A stretch of 64,000 bases of DNA, taken from assembly GCA_964017065.1 (NCBI GenBank), contig OZ024785.1, forward strand, positions 14,277,592-14,341,591, given 5' to 3'. Numbering within the stretch: position 1 is the stretch's first letter; each line of letters begins with the position of its first letter. Of this stretch, positions 31,940 to 43,627 are shown in pieces. The notes beneath the pieces were generated by a model, which was not told the origin of the DNA, did not search any database, and saw nothing but the letters and a program-made list of their open reading frames with translations. This DNA comes from Haliclona indistincta. Taxonomy: Eukaryota; Porifera; Demospongiae; Haplosclerida; Chalinidae. The translations under genes were made by a program, and so were the position numbers.

Positions 31940-32430
31940 GGATGACCTTCGCAGACTGTGCATGGTAAGACTGAGCTTTGTTGAGGAATGGGGACCAGAC
32001 TAACCGAGGCAGAGCATCGAGGAGACGCCATGTTGGATTGAGATACGTTTACATTGTGCCCTTCAGCTATTGGACATTATAATTATTATACTGACTGTTG
32101 CTACTGTAATCATGTTGTTTGCTAATAAACACTACTAAACCAAACCATCCACCACATACTGTATTCCATAGCCTCTTGAGCTTCCTAATCGGACGTTATA
32201 ATAAATCGAATTAATTAGACTGTAGTGTTACCCGACTCGCACTGATAGATTTGAAAACCGGCTTCTTTATTTTGTGTTACTTTCTTCTGATCAAGCTTCT
32301 TACCGAGCACACCTCACATTTAAATTCTTTCTCTCCTCATCAGCATTGGTAAATTTCTATTGCAATTATTTCATTTGAAGTGTTTTAGTATAGATCGGGA
32401 AGTCTCTGTTGTCCCAATTTTTGTCATAAT
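31940..32430. other. No gene recognised
   Basis: AT-rich spacer between family A and the ATPase remnant; no coding homology or repeats were seen. Confidence 0.6.
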
Positions 32431-32432
32431 TT

Positions 32433-33325
32433 TCAATTTTCAACACTGTCACAATTTTTTTCAAAAAAATTCTGCTTCAGCTTGTGTACTTGGTTCGTCT
32501 TAGCGATAGATGGAAATCTTTCTTCTAAGGGAACATAGTAAACATGATCGTCGACTTCTTCTAGATTTTCAAATACGTCAAAAGCACTGCGAATGTGATT
32601 CTCAAGCTTGAAATCATCGTCATCTACTGTTGAATTGGCCAGAAGTCGTTTAGATACAAAACTTTTTCCACTTTCGAGTCCACGATGGGCTAAATTTTCA
32701 AAGAGGTAACCAGGTATGCTATGATGTTGAAAATGTATTGAGGCTTCTTTGAACAGTTGTACACCTCCACGCACAGAACGATCAACAATGGCCCTACTTA
32801 CTTCATCTGCTGTTTTGTGACTTGCATAGTCAACACGATCAATATGTCTTCTTCCTTCTTCTGAAAAATGATGAAATAACAGGAGCGAACCTTTGGAAGA
32901 TAATATGCAAGTCTGCAGTTTGCTACTTTTTCGCCTGATAAACAATCAAAAAGTAGCAAACATGATTTTGCTCTTAGGACTCTCTCCTATTGTATATCGA
33001 ACGGGATTCCCTGAAAATAGAATCCCTCGTCTCCACGAATATAAAGAACATTGGATTGATCCAGTATTAATATTCTTAAAAGGTAGACGCCGAAGAATGA
33101 CTTGCCGATTCCTGGATTTCCTCCCACAATGACGTTGCGTGATTCACTTTTTATTGTCTTAAGAAATTCAATGTAGTTGTCTTGAACAACAATTTGAGGC
33201 ATCTCCATCCATTCAAAAGGACTTTCATCAAATTTTATGATGCTTGGTCCTCCTGCTTGCTCTTTAGCTATACTGCTTTTGATGATAATTTTGATTATCA
33301 AGTGTCTGCTAATTTTAACTTTCAC
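32433..33325 (-). pseudogene. Crinkler/RHS-like P-loop ATPase, broken
   Basis: The upstream frame reads QDNYIEFLKTIKSESRNVIV, then GGNPGIGKSFFGVYLLRILI (Walker A, about 33098-33127). Near 32990 the frame stops. After a change it reads KSCLLLFDCLSGEKVANC and a stretch corresponding to the sensor region. The frame 32945-32433 continues RGGVQLFKEASIHFQHHSIP, then GYLFENLAHRGLESGKSFVS. NPGIGKSxFxxYLL...GYLFExxxHxxLxxGxxF...RxL is the layout of the ATPase shared by oomycete/chytrid Crinkler and trypanosome RHS proteins. A small inverted repeat (GTTTGCTACTTTTT, about 32928-32961) sits at the break. It is inactive as read. Confidence 0.5.
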
Positions 33326-33836
33326 ATTTGAAGTGTCTGAGTTTTTTAGGTGTTAAAACCAGATCTGTATGTATCTTACCTCACCCTCTCTGCTTGAGCC
33401 ATCGCAATAGTATGTAGTAGTCGCACGGTTCAAACTCTGAAGGAAAATTCACAGCCTGTTATTATTGCAATGCAGAGTTATGGTGTAAGGGTCAACTGAG
33501 CTACAGGGTGTGGCTGTATTCTTAAAATTATCACGTTATGATTTCAGCTTATCTTAATAATATCTTCACTTATCGGAGACAGTGGAGTCATCAAGAGACT
33601 GACACTGTCATCATCTGTATTGTCAACATCACGGTGATCATCTTCTTCATCTTCTTCATCATCGTTACAACTTTGTGAGCTGCAGTTACTAGTCTAGTAG
33701 ATGAGAAGGTGCACAGGTTCTTCAGAGAGTAAGGAGCGTGGAATGCCGCAATAACAACAATAATCAGAAAGTTTTAAAACATTGATTGATTTTCAAGTAA
33801 CAGATAATTAATAGTTTAAGAAGAGTAACACAGTTA

Positions 33837-34440
33837 TTAGTTTTCTTCTGCAGTAGCAGCACCACCATCATCATCCTGCAGGGGAATGTACTAATCCAAA
33901 GCAGTATACAGAAATAAACATACCAAGCGAGGTTTCTTGGCTGGCGGAGGACCAGACGGAGGTCCAAAGAGACCCCGTGGATTGTTAAAATTATCCTCGA
34001 AGTCCAAGGCTTCAAAGTAATACTCCCTTTGGTCCTCCGTCTGGAAGCAGCCGTCATCGCGATAGCTGTCGTCCACACTACGACCCAAGGGTCGAATCGG
34101 AGAACCGGGAGCATTGCGGTCCCACGTGGGACTCCAATGCTCCCAAGACGAGGGATACTCCTTCATAGGCAGAGCTATTAAAGAAGAAAGTTACTGGCTA
34201 GTTGCTAGTATGCAGCTCACCGTGTCGCTGGAGCCATCGTAAATGCGGCTCATCATTATCTCGACTTGGGCCTTCGGCATCATCTTCATAATCCTCTTCA
34301 TCATCAGCGTAATCCTCATCCTCAAATAATTCTAAATTCACTCTGAGTATCGGGACCATTGATATGAGTATCATGAGCTCCAAAGAGGCTGAGAGCATTG
34401 CGTAGTGATGTCGACTTTCCTATGAATTATCATTAACATA
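33837..34440 (-). CDS. P-loop exon fragment joined to acidic three-exon gene
   Basis: Exons 34221 and upward, 33924-34174 and 33837-33875 join in phase: DYADDEEDYEDDAEGPSRDN, then DEPHLRWLQRHG, then ALPMKEYPSSWEHWSPTWDR, then SGPPPAKKPRL and a short acidic end with stop at 33837. In another frame of the first exon, after an acceptor at about 34420, lies GKSTSLRNALSLFGAHDTHI, then NGPDTQSE. This parallels the Walker A exon at 57.9 kb. The frame conflict means either an indel broke an ATPase gene or the acidic gene took over its exon. No function is assigned. Confidence 0.4.
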
Positions 34441-34784
34441 ATTTAAACCACGTTACAATTACACTAAGTTTGTAATCAATATTAATAATGTTGTAAGGAT
34501 GTTATGTTTCATTTCGTTGAGATGTAACCAGAAAACAAAAAATAAATTACTTTCCCCGTTGTTTGTTCACCACAAACCGCTTACTTTAGCACACAATTAA
34601 TCTCATGAACATGAATTTTTTTCCAGTTCATTGGCATACTTGTCAAGGAGTGGTATCAGTACTTTATATGTATATCTGTGATAAGCTTTACAAGCTATAG
34701 AGTTGGGTGGGAATTAGCTACAAGAAATAATTATTATTACATACGGCTAAATCACTCACATTGTCCTGCCATTCCTATACTGAC

Positions 34785-34960
34785 CAACTGACTGACTGAC
34801 TGGCTGGCTGGCTGGCTGACTGACTGGCTGGCTGGCTGACTGACTGGCTGGCTGGAAAAGGAAATTCACTTAGGTGTAATGAAAAGAAATGGTCACTTAG
34901 ATGTAATAAGAAAAGAAAAGGTCATTTAGGTGTATAGATAATCACTTAGGTGTAAATTGT
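34785..34960. repeat. CTGACTGG/CTGGCTGG tetranucleotide run and CACTTAGGTGTAA repeats
   Basis: 34785-34855 alternates CTGA and CTGG units. 34866-34955 has four versions of CACTTAGGTGTAAT. The second set includes the probable stop region of the adjoining gene. Confidence 0.75.
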
Positions 34961-35641
34961 TGTACATTCTTTGCTTCTCTTCATATTCTCGCACGTCCCA
35001 CATCGTCTCTAGTGCAGCCACATCTTTCATGCCATATGCTACTAGGGCAACATCGTCGATGCCGGCAGCCATCAGCCACTCCATTAGAACAGAAATAAAC
35101 AGCCACCTATGAAAAATAGTTGATTATACGACTTCCGTATGCATCACTGTTAAAAACTCGGGTGTTAACAATGGGATGTTGTGTAGACATGATGGTTGTT
35201 TACATGAGAATAATGGTGTCAGTGTTACAACAATTATCTACTAACAAGAACAAAATTATTCAGGCAACTCATGGGGTGTTCTAGTAACACGCAGACAGTT
35301 TTCAATTGTCTCATGGATTTAACACTATGAAAATCCACTCAAAAGCTTACTCTGGAACAGAATGAAGTGTGTTCCGAACTAGGGGGAGCCACTGTAGATC
35401 CCATAGCTGAGATGTAGTAGCTGAGCATCTCTTTCTGCTCTCTGTCCATCTTGGCATACAATAGGTATCCCATCTCTCCTATGAGTGCATATCCTGGTAG
35501 GTCTTTGTTTACTTCTCGGCGAGACATGAGATGGACGATGGAGTATCTCGGAAAGAGCGACTTCAGTCCTGACACAGTAGTCGTGATAGTAACATTGTCC
35601 AATGCCAGTTCAGGGTTAACGTTCAGAGTCATGATTGACAA
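34926..35641 (-). pseudogene. Two-exon gene of unknown function
   Basis: Exon 1 (35641-35351) reads LKSLFPRYSIVHLMSRREVN, then KDLPGYALIGEMGYLLYAKM and EMLSYYISAMG. A one-base frame change is then needed to read DLQWLPLVRNTLHSVP up to a GTAAGC donor. Exon 2 (35106-34926) reads WLFISVLMEWLMAAGIDDVA, then LVAYGMKDVAALETMWDVRE, and stops. The consistent amino-acid character on both sides suggests a real gene with a recent frameshift. I do not recognise the family. Confidence 0.4.
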
Positions 35642-35802
35642 GTAACCAGGCAGGACTTCTAACTTTCAATGAACAATCACTCTTCTCCTTTAAAGCCTTG
35701 ATGTATGGTTTACTTAGAGGGCTGCTGTCACAATAATTTACACTTTCGTTAGAAAATTTATTTGAAAATTGCATATGTTAGACAATACAGCGGTTTTCAA
35801 CG

Positions 35803-36321
35803 TTATTGCACAGAGCTGTTCGTCAAACGAAATGTGCATGCATGACTATGGTGCTGGGCGCTTGCTTCCTGCAGGACTCGCCTTCGTTGTGACATAGTCA
35901 TTGATTTGTGCAACACGCTTTCGTCACAATGTGTAAAATATCTCACGTGCTGGTCCATGTTACTTTCCTGATAGTGGTTCGACAGTAGCAATTGCTGCTG
36001 TGATAAGGGTCCATAGTCATGTGTTGTAGATGATGTGGAAGTAGAGTATCGAGTTTGCTTCCTTCGAGCTGTGTACTCACTAGATTTCTTGCGTTCTCGG
36101 TCCTTCTGTACTCTCAAACCAGCAGCTTAACATCTATGCTCAGATGATTCCTTCTGTATCCTGTTGTACTGTTTCCCACCATCGAAGCAGGTTCGGATCG
36201 ACATGTAGCATTTTGCCAAGTTGCTAGTTTCATTGCTGATGAGCTGTGGAGCTAACACGACCAGACGATCACCGCATGCTACCACTTTGGCAAAGAGACC
36301 CTCTGGCCACGAAGATTTCAA
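35803..36321 (-). pseudogene. Fragment of YqaJ-associated multi-copy family
   Basis: The frame reads SSWPEGLFAKVVACGDRLVV, then LAPQLISNETSNLAKCYMSI, then FDGGKQYNRIQ. A TAA follows HRC where related proteins have Tyr. After a deletion it reads RKKSSEYTARRKQTRYSTST, then HDYGPLSQQ. I know this order from uncharacterised sponge and cnidarian proteins that often end in a YqaJ-type exonuclease domain; that domain is not visible here. Confidence 0.5.
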
Positions 36322-36387
36322 TAGTTAGATTTTTCTACGTATGCTACAATGGCATCTGAGATCGATTCAGCATCAGTCTTCTCTAAT

Positions 36388-36763
36388 TCAACAAAACCTA
36401 TAAAATTCTACTCGGACCTCAACTTTTGACCATCTCTCATCAACAAATCGAATGCATAGTGCCATCTGTTCAAGTGTTGCTACGTCAGTAGTCTCATCAG
36501 CCATTATAGAAAACCACCTAGCAGCTTTAACGGCATCAATGATATTGCTTCTGACTTCATCACCAGCTAGTTTAATTAGCTCATTTTGTACCTGTGGGCT
36601 CAAGTATGAGGCATTTTTTGTGATGCTGCAGATGCTGTTTGAGAACAGGGTCGAATTCTGATTTCCAACAAACGTTTTGATTCCATTGCTTGATTACCTC
36701 GATGGCCTCATAAATCTTATCTGATTGCTCAGATTGGATCACAAACTCTGCTGGTATAATCAA
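36388..36763 (-). pseudogene. ZMYM1-like hAT transposase (DUF4371) fragment
   Basis: The frames read VLKQHLQHHKKC, then (shifted at an A-run) LSPQVQNELIKLAGDEVRSN, then ARWFSIMADETTDVATLEQM and ALCIRFVDE. SPxxQNExIxxxGxxx...FSxxADETTDxxxxEQxxLCxR is the DUF4371 core with the first catalytic Asp. A separate small exon at about 36957-37013 (MAKRQCDDEAPAHKSDSIE) with a GTAAGA donor may be its start. The frameshift and missing C-terminus make it dead. Confidence 0.7.
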
Positions 36764-37309
36764 TGCATGTGCAGACAGTTATTACCAGGCCACTAACTGG
36801 AGGCGAGGCTAACTGGCATGAGCAATAATATCTACAGTAGATAGATATACAAACTTTTGAAATTTTGTAGACATTATATTTTTGTGTGTAAACTAAGGCA
36901 CCTACAAAAATTAATGCTTACATGAAATTATAACTTGTCGACTAGTCTTACCTTCTATTGAGTCAGATTTGTGAGCTGGAGCCTCATCATCACACTGCCT
37001 TTTGGCCATGCTTTCAATTTTTGGGGCCTGTTCTGCCAGCATGCCAGACACTGAAACAGCACATTTTCATCATCTCCCCGCTTCCGGCTCATGGGTGAGC
37101 CTACCAACAAGTAGTATATTACCTGGTTTGTCCGGCACGAAGGAATGAGATGGTGATCTTGTCATGGCGACCAGTAAGCACTCTCCACATCATGTAGTAC
37201 ATAAGATAAAATTAATAGTCAATAATTACTAGAGCTGACGATAGTGATACTATCACTGTCATGATCGATAGTTTTGAAGATATCACGATATGAGAAGTAT
37301 TGCGATAGC

Positions 37310-37800
37310 TAACATCTCTCTTCATCTCTTGCTCATCTCACTTCTTGCTCATCTCTCACTCATCTCTTACTCATCACTCACTCATCTCTTACTCATCTCT
37401 CTTCATCTCTTGCTCATCTCTCTTCATCTCTTGTTCATCTCTCACTCATCTCTCTTCATCTCTCACTCATCTCTCTTCATCTCTTGCTCATCTCTCTTCA
37501 TCTCTTGCTCATCTCTCTTCATCTCTTGCTCATCTCTCTTCATTAATAGTCATAATTAGGCCAATGGCCTAATTAAATGAGTACATGTAAAATGTGTCAG
37601 TTTCCGTCATTTCATAGATTTTTGATCTCTTATTCTATAGACAATCAGCTGCCTCCATCTGAGAATGAGAATGCTGAGCTCTCTGAGAATCTTTCTGAGA
37701 ATCTTTTTGAGCATGGTAAGATTGCTGTTCTTATCTCTCTCCATCTCTCACTCATCTCTTGCTCATCTCTCTTCATCTTTTGCTAATCTCTCTTCATCTG
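37310..37800. repeat. TCATCTC-type simple-sequence arrays
   Basis: 37310-37545 and 37725-37800 are built from CATCTC(T)(T/AC) units such as TCATCTCTCTTCATCTCTTG. Plus-strand ORFs here (LLISLHLLLISLH...) are artefacts. A short palindromic stretch GATAGTGATACTATC is at 37238-37252. Confidence 0.9.
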
Positions 37801-37839
37801 TTGCACATCTCATTGCACTGTTGAGCAAGTAGTGTATAT

Positions 37840-39220
37840 CATGTGTTAGACGTTAAAGACACCCACACTTTCACTTGAGGCAGTGGCTATTGGCCTAATT
37901 GATTTTCAAAAGGACTTGCATTAATCACAAACTCAATCATGTTGGTCCAAAATGATGATTGGTAGGTAGTGATGTAGATGAAGAGATGTCTCTTCATCTA
38001 GAATTACATCAGTTGTAATACTAGTCAATATACTTTAAAGAATCATCACAGTCTACATGCATACATAAATGCATTAAGCTACTGCCATAATTATTAAGTC
38101 AGTTGTCACATTGATTTAGCTGGTTCTGTTTGTCAGTCGCTATGGAGAGGACGGTTTTGTCTGTATTAGATACTAGTGTGAATCACGTTCACCTATTGCG
38201 AAACAGCTAGTGTTCTTATAGGGGTCATGGACACAGAAGGCACTATCTTTCCAGTATATTTTAGCTACTGAGTGATGTAAATGTATTCTTAAAATTATGT
38301 TTAACATGATCATTTATTATTTTAATCACTGAGAATCCTCTAAGACGTCTAAGTTCTGTACTTCGCTTCCTTCCTCCGCCTCATAATTGCTTCTCTCCTC
38401 TCCATCTGCATGATCATCAGCTTCAAGAAGCTACAAGTATCTCACAATTATCTCAGCCTGTTCCTAGTCCTCTTACACTTGAAGATCCGCAAGAAATGCG
38501 AGATGCACTATTACGTTATTTATCCACCTGAAATAGATCATTGTGATTTTCCAAAAGTTTTGATGCATAAATATCATGATAATGAAGTGATCACCCAAAG
38601 ATAAATGTGGTCCCATACATAAACACAATGTCTTGATATCTCACATTTACATTATTGATAGAATGGAAAGCATGAATTGGTCCAAACAGGTAACAACAAT
38701 GCTGAAATAGCATGAATAATTAATTAGCAAAATTTTGGCTCGCGCGCCTTTCTAGCCCCCCAGTTATCAAAAGTTGTCTACGCCTTTGGGCAGTCGCGGT
38801 GATCAACCGACGAAGAGTATTTTTTGACATAATTGGCCTAGATGTCCTAAGCCTCTGTTTCACCATAATGGTACTGATAATTATGGACATCACCCTCAGT
38901 GTGTATAGTGTGTCATTATCAACTATCAACTGCATGTTTGCTTTACTAATGCTGCATGTTTGCTTTGCTGTACACGTCCATTTAGTATCAATTTTAATCA
39001 ATGAGTGGATCGTATACTAAAAGTTATGGGTTTATCTTTTTGTATTCGCATCTGACAAGATACTGTACATTTTCACAAAGCTTCAGCTAGCGAGGGGGCG
39101 GGACAGCGGTCCCGTTGTTGTGCCAGAGCGCTGCCGCGGCGGCAGACATTGCCTGTCTGAGAGGTCATTGGGCGTGGATGACCCTTAGGCTGCCTCGTCT
39201 CAATTACAACATACATTGTT
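37840..39220. other. No gene recognised
   Basis: The minus ORF 39001-38720 and plus ORF 38410-38604 lack recognisable features. A GC-rich patch occurs at 39090-39160. Confidence 0.5.
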
Positions 39221-39225
39221 TGTAG

Positions 39226-39345
39226 ACACTCACCTGGAGCCGAAGCAGGTGGAGGGAGAGCCTTCGCCAGCGCGTTGGTAACCGCGCCGTTAATGGCGGC
39301 CAGTAGGTCTGGAGTGATCTGGTCTCTCGATATTCCTGGTGTTAT
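39226..39345 (-). CDS. Possible small exon, unknown
   Basis: Reads GISRDQITPDLLAAINGAVT, then NALAKALPPPASAP up to a GTGAGT donor. It might be a gag-like N-terminus or a downstream exon of the 40-kb gene; no other evidence. Confidence 0.2.
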
Positions 39346-40168
39346 GTCGGCCCAAATTTAAACCTAACAACCAAAAAACGCACTGATGAGTAGCTTTATA
39401 GCCAAGCGTAGTTGCACAAATGCGTTGCCCGCCCCCAACCACGAGGAGGTTACGTACTATATACTCACTAAGGGCACACACATACAGCAAACTATACATC
39501 ACACTGCATGCCTTTAGTCAGTCCATCATACGTACAGAACCCGACTCACAAGGTGTAGCCTCTACGTGCATCATAAGAACTTCAGGGCAGCGTCTGCATA
39601 CTAGCTCGATACTAGTAAAATTGTTATGAAGTCTAAATAAAGCCTCCATGCAGGTGACCGCGCCTACTATATGCAAGCTATGCTTTTTATCTGGCCAGAG
39701 TGAGACGATCTCATACGACCACTGGCGTGCTACATCGGACTCAGCAGCTGCTTTTGACGACCTAGTGAACACATTGTGAGTACGTAGTTACAGTTGCTCT
39801 ATACTGAGGTGATGTGCATGCATGGCCTAGAGCATGAGATATACTCATGAGGAACACATCAGTTGTGACATGTAACTTTGGCCTGGTTCAGTCTGTTGTA
39901 GCAAAGTTGAATTCAATGCTCCCATCTGCCACTGCAACGTCTGCATGTTATAAAAATAATGTTAGTGTACGCACGGAAATTATTTCATAGTGTACCAGAT
40001 TGTTCAGTAGCATCGATATCTTGGTAAGTTCTTTGCTGTGTCTCAGATTCTGTATACAACGTACGTAGCATAGTGAACCAATGCTTTAACTAGATCAGTG
40101 CATGCATGCATGAGTTTTTAAAAATATTCAAACAGCCGTGTGTGTCTATTACAATTGTTGTAACGTAC

Positions 40169-40812
40169 CAGCAGACAACACATATGGATCAACTGCCCTC
40201 TTTGGAGCACTGGGTGGTGGCTTGCTGGTTGAAGCTGCACCTTGTGTTCTCTTCTTGTAGGGAGTGACCGACTCCTTCCCCTCCATCTTCCTCTCGTACC
40301 TCTTATCAAGCTCTTTTATCCAAGCATTTAGTTCTGAAATAGATCAATGATAAAAATAATTATTCTAAATTTTAATACCTTTAGAGCGCCAAGTCAACTT
40401 ATGGAGGACAATGACCTTGCCTGTGTCGTCATCGGACTCATCCGTCATGTAGTCCACAGTCAGCTGGTAGAAGTATTTTTTTTCATTCTCAGTTACCATG
40501 CTCTTTCTTCTGTCAAATGCCTACCATATGGGGAAAGTACAATCTGCACAAAACCTTAACTTAATAACGTACTCGCTGTTTCCTCTGCCTGTACTTAGCC
40601 TTTCTCCTTACACTTTCTTCATCCTCTTGATTTGTCTGTGATCTTCTTAAAGACTCATATTTTCTCTTGACAGCCTCTGTAACAATAATTAAGCTCACAT
40701 AATAGTACTGCAGGTTAACTTACGAGTCACAACATCTTGGTTGTAATCGTCCATCCGCATTGCTTCATCAACCAGAGTTTTGAATACAGTCTTGTTGTGA
40801 CTCGATGTTGAA
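40169..40812 (-). CDS. SSEES/WRS family protein, copy 3 (four in-phase exons)
   Basis: Four exons keep phase across GT...AG introns: 40812-40724 (SSHNKTVFKTLVDEAMRMDD), 40676-40573 (AVKRKYESLRRSQTNQEDEE, then RRKAKYRQRKQR), 40520-40379 (AFDRRKSMVTENEKKYFYQL, then YMTDESDDDTGKVIVLHKLT and WRSK) and 40333-40169 (ELNAWIKELDKRYERKMEGK, then KRAVDPYVLSA). No stops or shifts. The basic helix, acidic TDESDDD patch, WRS and ELDKR order matches the copies at 3.4 and 5.4 kb. 5' exons probably lie at about 40870-41010 but conflict in frame. The gene continues left beyond the 40169 donor. Role unknown; perhaps DNA or chromatin binding from the charge pattern. Confidence 0.55.
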
Positions 40813-41040
40813 CTGAATTAAAACTATGCTCATAATTACATGCATGTGTGATAACAGTTTTAGCAAACCTCTCGTCAGGGTTTAGTTTGCTGCTACCTGG
40901 TAGCGAGTCATGAAGTTTACTGATTCATTCCTATGTCAAAATACGTACGTGATTACAAAATTATTAGCCAAAATTTGTGCTTACAGATAAAGCCCTCTTC
41001 ACCATCTTTTTTCTCGGTCTTTTTGGTGTGGTGCATGCTA

Positions 41041-41545
41041 GTGACCTGTTTAATTCGTGGTTATTAGCAATTCTTGCTCCACTCCCTTTCCCTCTTTCGC
41101 TAGCTAGCTAGTGACCTGTTTAATTCGTGGTTATTAGCAATTCTTGCTCCACTCCCTTTCCCTCTTTCGCTAGCTAGCTAGTGACCTGTTTAATTCGTGG
41201 TTATTAGCAATTCTTGCTCCACTCCCTTTCCCTCTTTCGCTAGCTAGCTAGTCGCCTGTTTAATTTGTGGTTATTAGCAATTCTTGCTCCACTCCCTTTC
41301 CCTCTTTCGCTAGCTATCTAGTGACCTGTTTAATTCATGGTTATTAGCTGGTATTGGTCCACTCCTTTTCCCTCATTCGCTAGCTAGCTAGTGACCTGTT
41401 TAATTCGTGGTTATTAGCAATTCTACCTGTTTAATTCGTGGTTATTAGCAATTCTTGTTCCACTCCTTTCCCTCTTTTGCTAGCTAGCTGGTGACCTGTT
41501 TAATTCGTAATTCTTGCTCCACTCCCTTTCCCTGTTTCACTACCT
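41041..41545. repeat. 70-bp tandem satellite, ~7 copies
   Basis: Units begin GTGACCTGTTTAATTCGTGG at 41041, 41111, 41181, 41251, 41321 and 41391 and end in GCTAGCTAGCTA. The first three are nearly identical. Later units carry substitutions, a partial duplication (about 41424) and a deletion (about 41505). There is no spacer variation of the CRISPR kind. Confidence 0.95.
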
Positions 41546-41549
41546 CACA

Positions 41550-42130
41550 TCACTGTCCGTGTACATGTATCTAATATTTATTGTGATATGCTTTTAACTT
41601 AAAGGTAAGAGTGTGTTAATTAAATACTGTCCTTACTGACTACTGCTCTTCTCAGTCTTACAGACCACCACCATTGGATTGGGGAAACTGCTTTCATCAT
41701 TATTTCAACGGAGTGTTTAACCCTTTTATTTTCACACTTTATTTTTTTATTTTAACCGGCTTTTCTTAAAGCCACAAATAATCAAAAGATCAGCTTAACA
41801 ATTATAGTTGTAAGGAGTTACAGAGGATCATAATTGCTTCACTTGCAAGTGTACATCTGATATATATACCTGCAGATTGAAAAATGATTCAAAAACTTGA
41901 GTTAAGTTAGTGTTAATTATTAATACAGGAGTTATAGTGCACTGCATTTGTTCACAAGGATGGTTTTCAACTCTTGTTTATATGAGAACTTAGTTTACAA
42001 ATACAAGTCTTTTTAACATATCCAGGGTTTTCAGTTGGTTTACAAGTCTTGTAAACAACCGAATTGGAAACCTTATCAAAACTATGAGTTATTAAACCAT
42101 GTAAACTAAGCCTTTTCACACTGTGTGTAG
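41550..42130. other. No gene recognised
   Basis: AT-rich DNA with no coding homology or strong repeat. Confidence 0.6.
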
Positions 42131-42134
42131 TGTA

Positions 42135-42720
42135 GTGAGTGGGTGAGTGAGTGAGTGAGTGAGTGAGTGAGTGAGTGAGTGAGTGAGTGAGTGAGTGAGT
42201 GAGTGAGTGAGTGAGTGAGTGGGTGAGTTAGTTAGTTAGTTAGTTAGTGGGTGGGTGAGTTGGTGGGTGGGTTTGTGGGTGGGTGAGTGAGTGAGTAGGC
42301 GAGAGATGGAGATGAATAAATTGTATTAATGGGTTTGTGGGTGAGCAAGTGTAGGTTGGTAGTGGAAGAGAGGGAGGGAGTAAGGAGAGAGCGAGGTAAG
42401 GGATTGTATGTTGATTGAGTGAATGGGTATAGGTGAATGAATTTTGTTGTAGTGGATTTGTGAATTAATGGGTGAGTGTGCTAGAGTAGGTGAGTGGGCG
42501 GGTGCTGGGTGATCATGAGTAGGTGAGTGATTGAAGTGAGTGAGTGGGAGATGTTTAATTGGTACTGGTGGGTAAAGAGTGAGTGAGTGAATGAACAAAG
42601 AGTGGGCGGGGTGAATCAGTGTTGGGAGGTATATTGATGGGGCGATGAATAAAGTTGCAGTAGTGGGCGAATGATCGGTAGGTAGGCTAATGCTAAGTAA
42701 AATGTTGATCACATTCCTTT
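42135..42720. repeat. (GAGT)n microsatellite and degenerate GT-rich flank
   Basis: 42135-42222 is nearly pure GAGT. 42223-42720 decays into GGTGAGT and GGGTG units. The minus-strand 132-codon ORF (Pro/His/Ser-rich) is its translation. Confidence 0.9.
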
Positions 42721-43627
42721 TCATTGTAACTGTGGTAGTGATGAGTACTTGATGTAGCAGTAGTTGCTGCGGCTTTATCAGCTTACCAGCTAAGAAAAGA
42801 AAGTACGTCGCAGTGCTTGTTACAATTGCTCATCCCAGTGTTGTCGTTCATGATCAAGGACACCACCTATGCTAAACTGCTAGTACACTCCTTAGTCTCC
42901 CACTTCACTTTTGCTCACTCTCCAATCTCCTCCCATTTTTACTTTCTCTGTCTTCCTTTCTTTCTCTTCTCTCAGGATAATTTTAGCGATCAAGAGATTG
43001 AAGTTAGCAAGTGGGCGTTCACTGACTCTGCCCATCCTTAAATTGATACTGATCGTGTCACTTGGGAAATTAAAGATTCAAGAACGAGTTTATTGTGATA
43101 GAGAATGACGATTAGAAATGTTACTTTAGCAATCATACACAAAGTGATCTATGATTTTACGAGCAGGTGTATTTTTCAGTTCATTTCTCTAAAATAATAA
43201 ATAATAATAGTGTTTATCAGAATCATCAATGAGTTAATCATAAGTCAATACAAGCATGCTATGAATGAGTGATAATTGTATTGCAGTTACAAGATAGTAA
43301 AATACTTATGTTCAGTATAGAATGTGCAGATCAGAAATAGTTACAACGTTGATAGTCTAGCTGGAAGTTCATGAATTTGTTCAGTGCAGTACGAGTCGTG
43401 TAGAGCTAGAATCAAACCTCTCAACGTGGATGCTGCGCCACCTCCTCAAACAGTCTTCGTATTCACTGCAGTCAGATTCACATCCATCAGCTGGAGATGT
43501 ATAGTAGCTCACAGACTCTAACACAATACTATAAGCTCTTCATGACGATCTCGGAGTAGGCGGGGAAGAAATATTTCTGACCACACCCAGGTATTGCGCA
43601 ATCTCCACGCGGGCAAGAACGAGCAAA

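Noticed and set aside
36797..36815. GGAGGCGAGGCTA flanked by TAACTGG on both sides
   Set aside because: Too short to be an element; possibly an excision scar, but not provable from one site.
37290..37572. Leu/Ser-rich plus ORFs resembling membrane segments
   Set aside because: They are read from TCATCTC simple repeats in two frames.
41041..41545. Possible CRISPR-like array
   Set aside because: Units are contiguous with no unique spacers, and the context is eukaryotic; it is a tandem satellite.
42326..42724. 132-codon minus ORF rich in Pro, His and Ser
   Set aside because: It is the translation of the degenerate GAGT/GGTG microsatellite; no codon or domain signal.
43390..43450. Reverse-strand B-box-like GGTTTGATTCTAGC
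   Set aside because: Spacing to a possible A box is too short and no cloverleaf forms.
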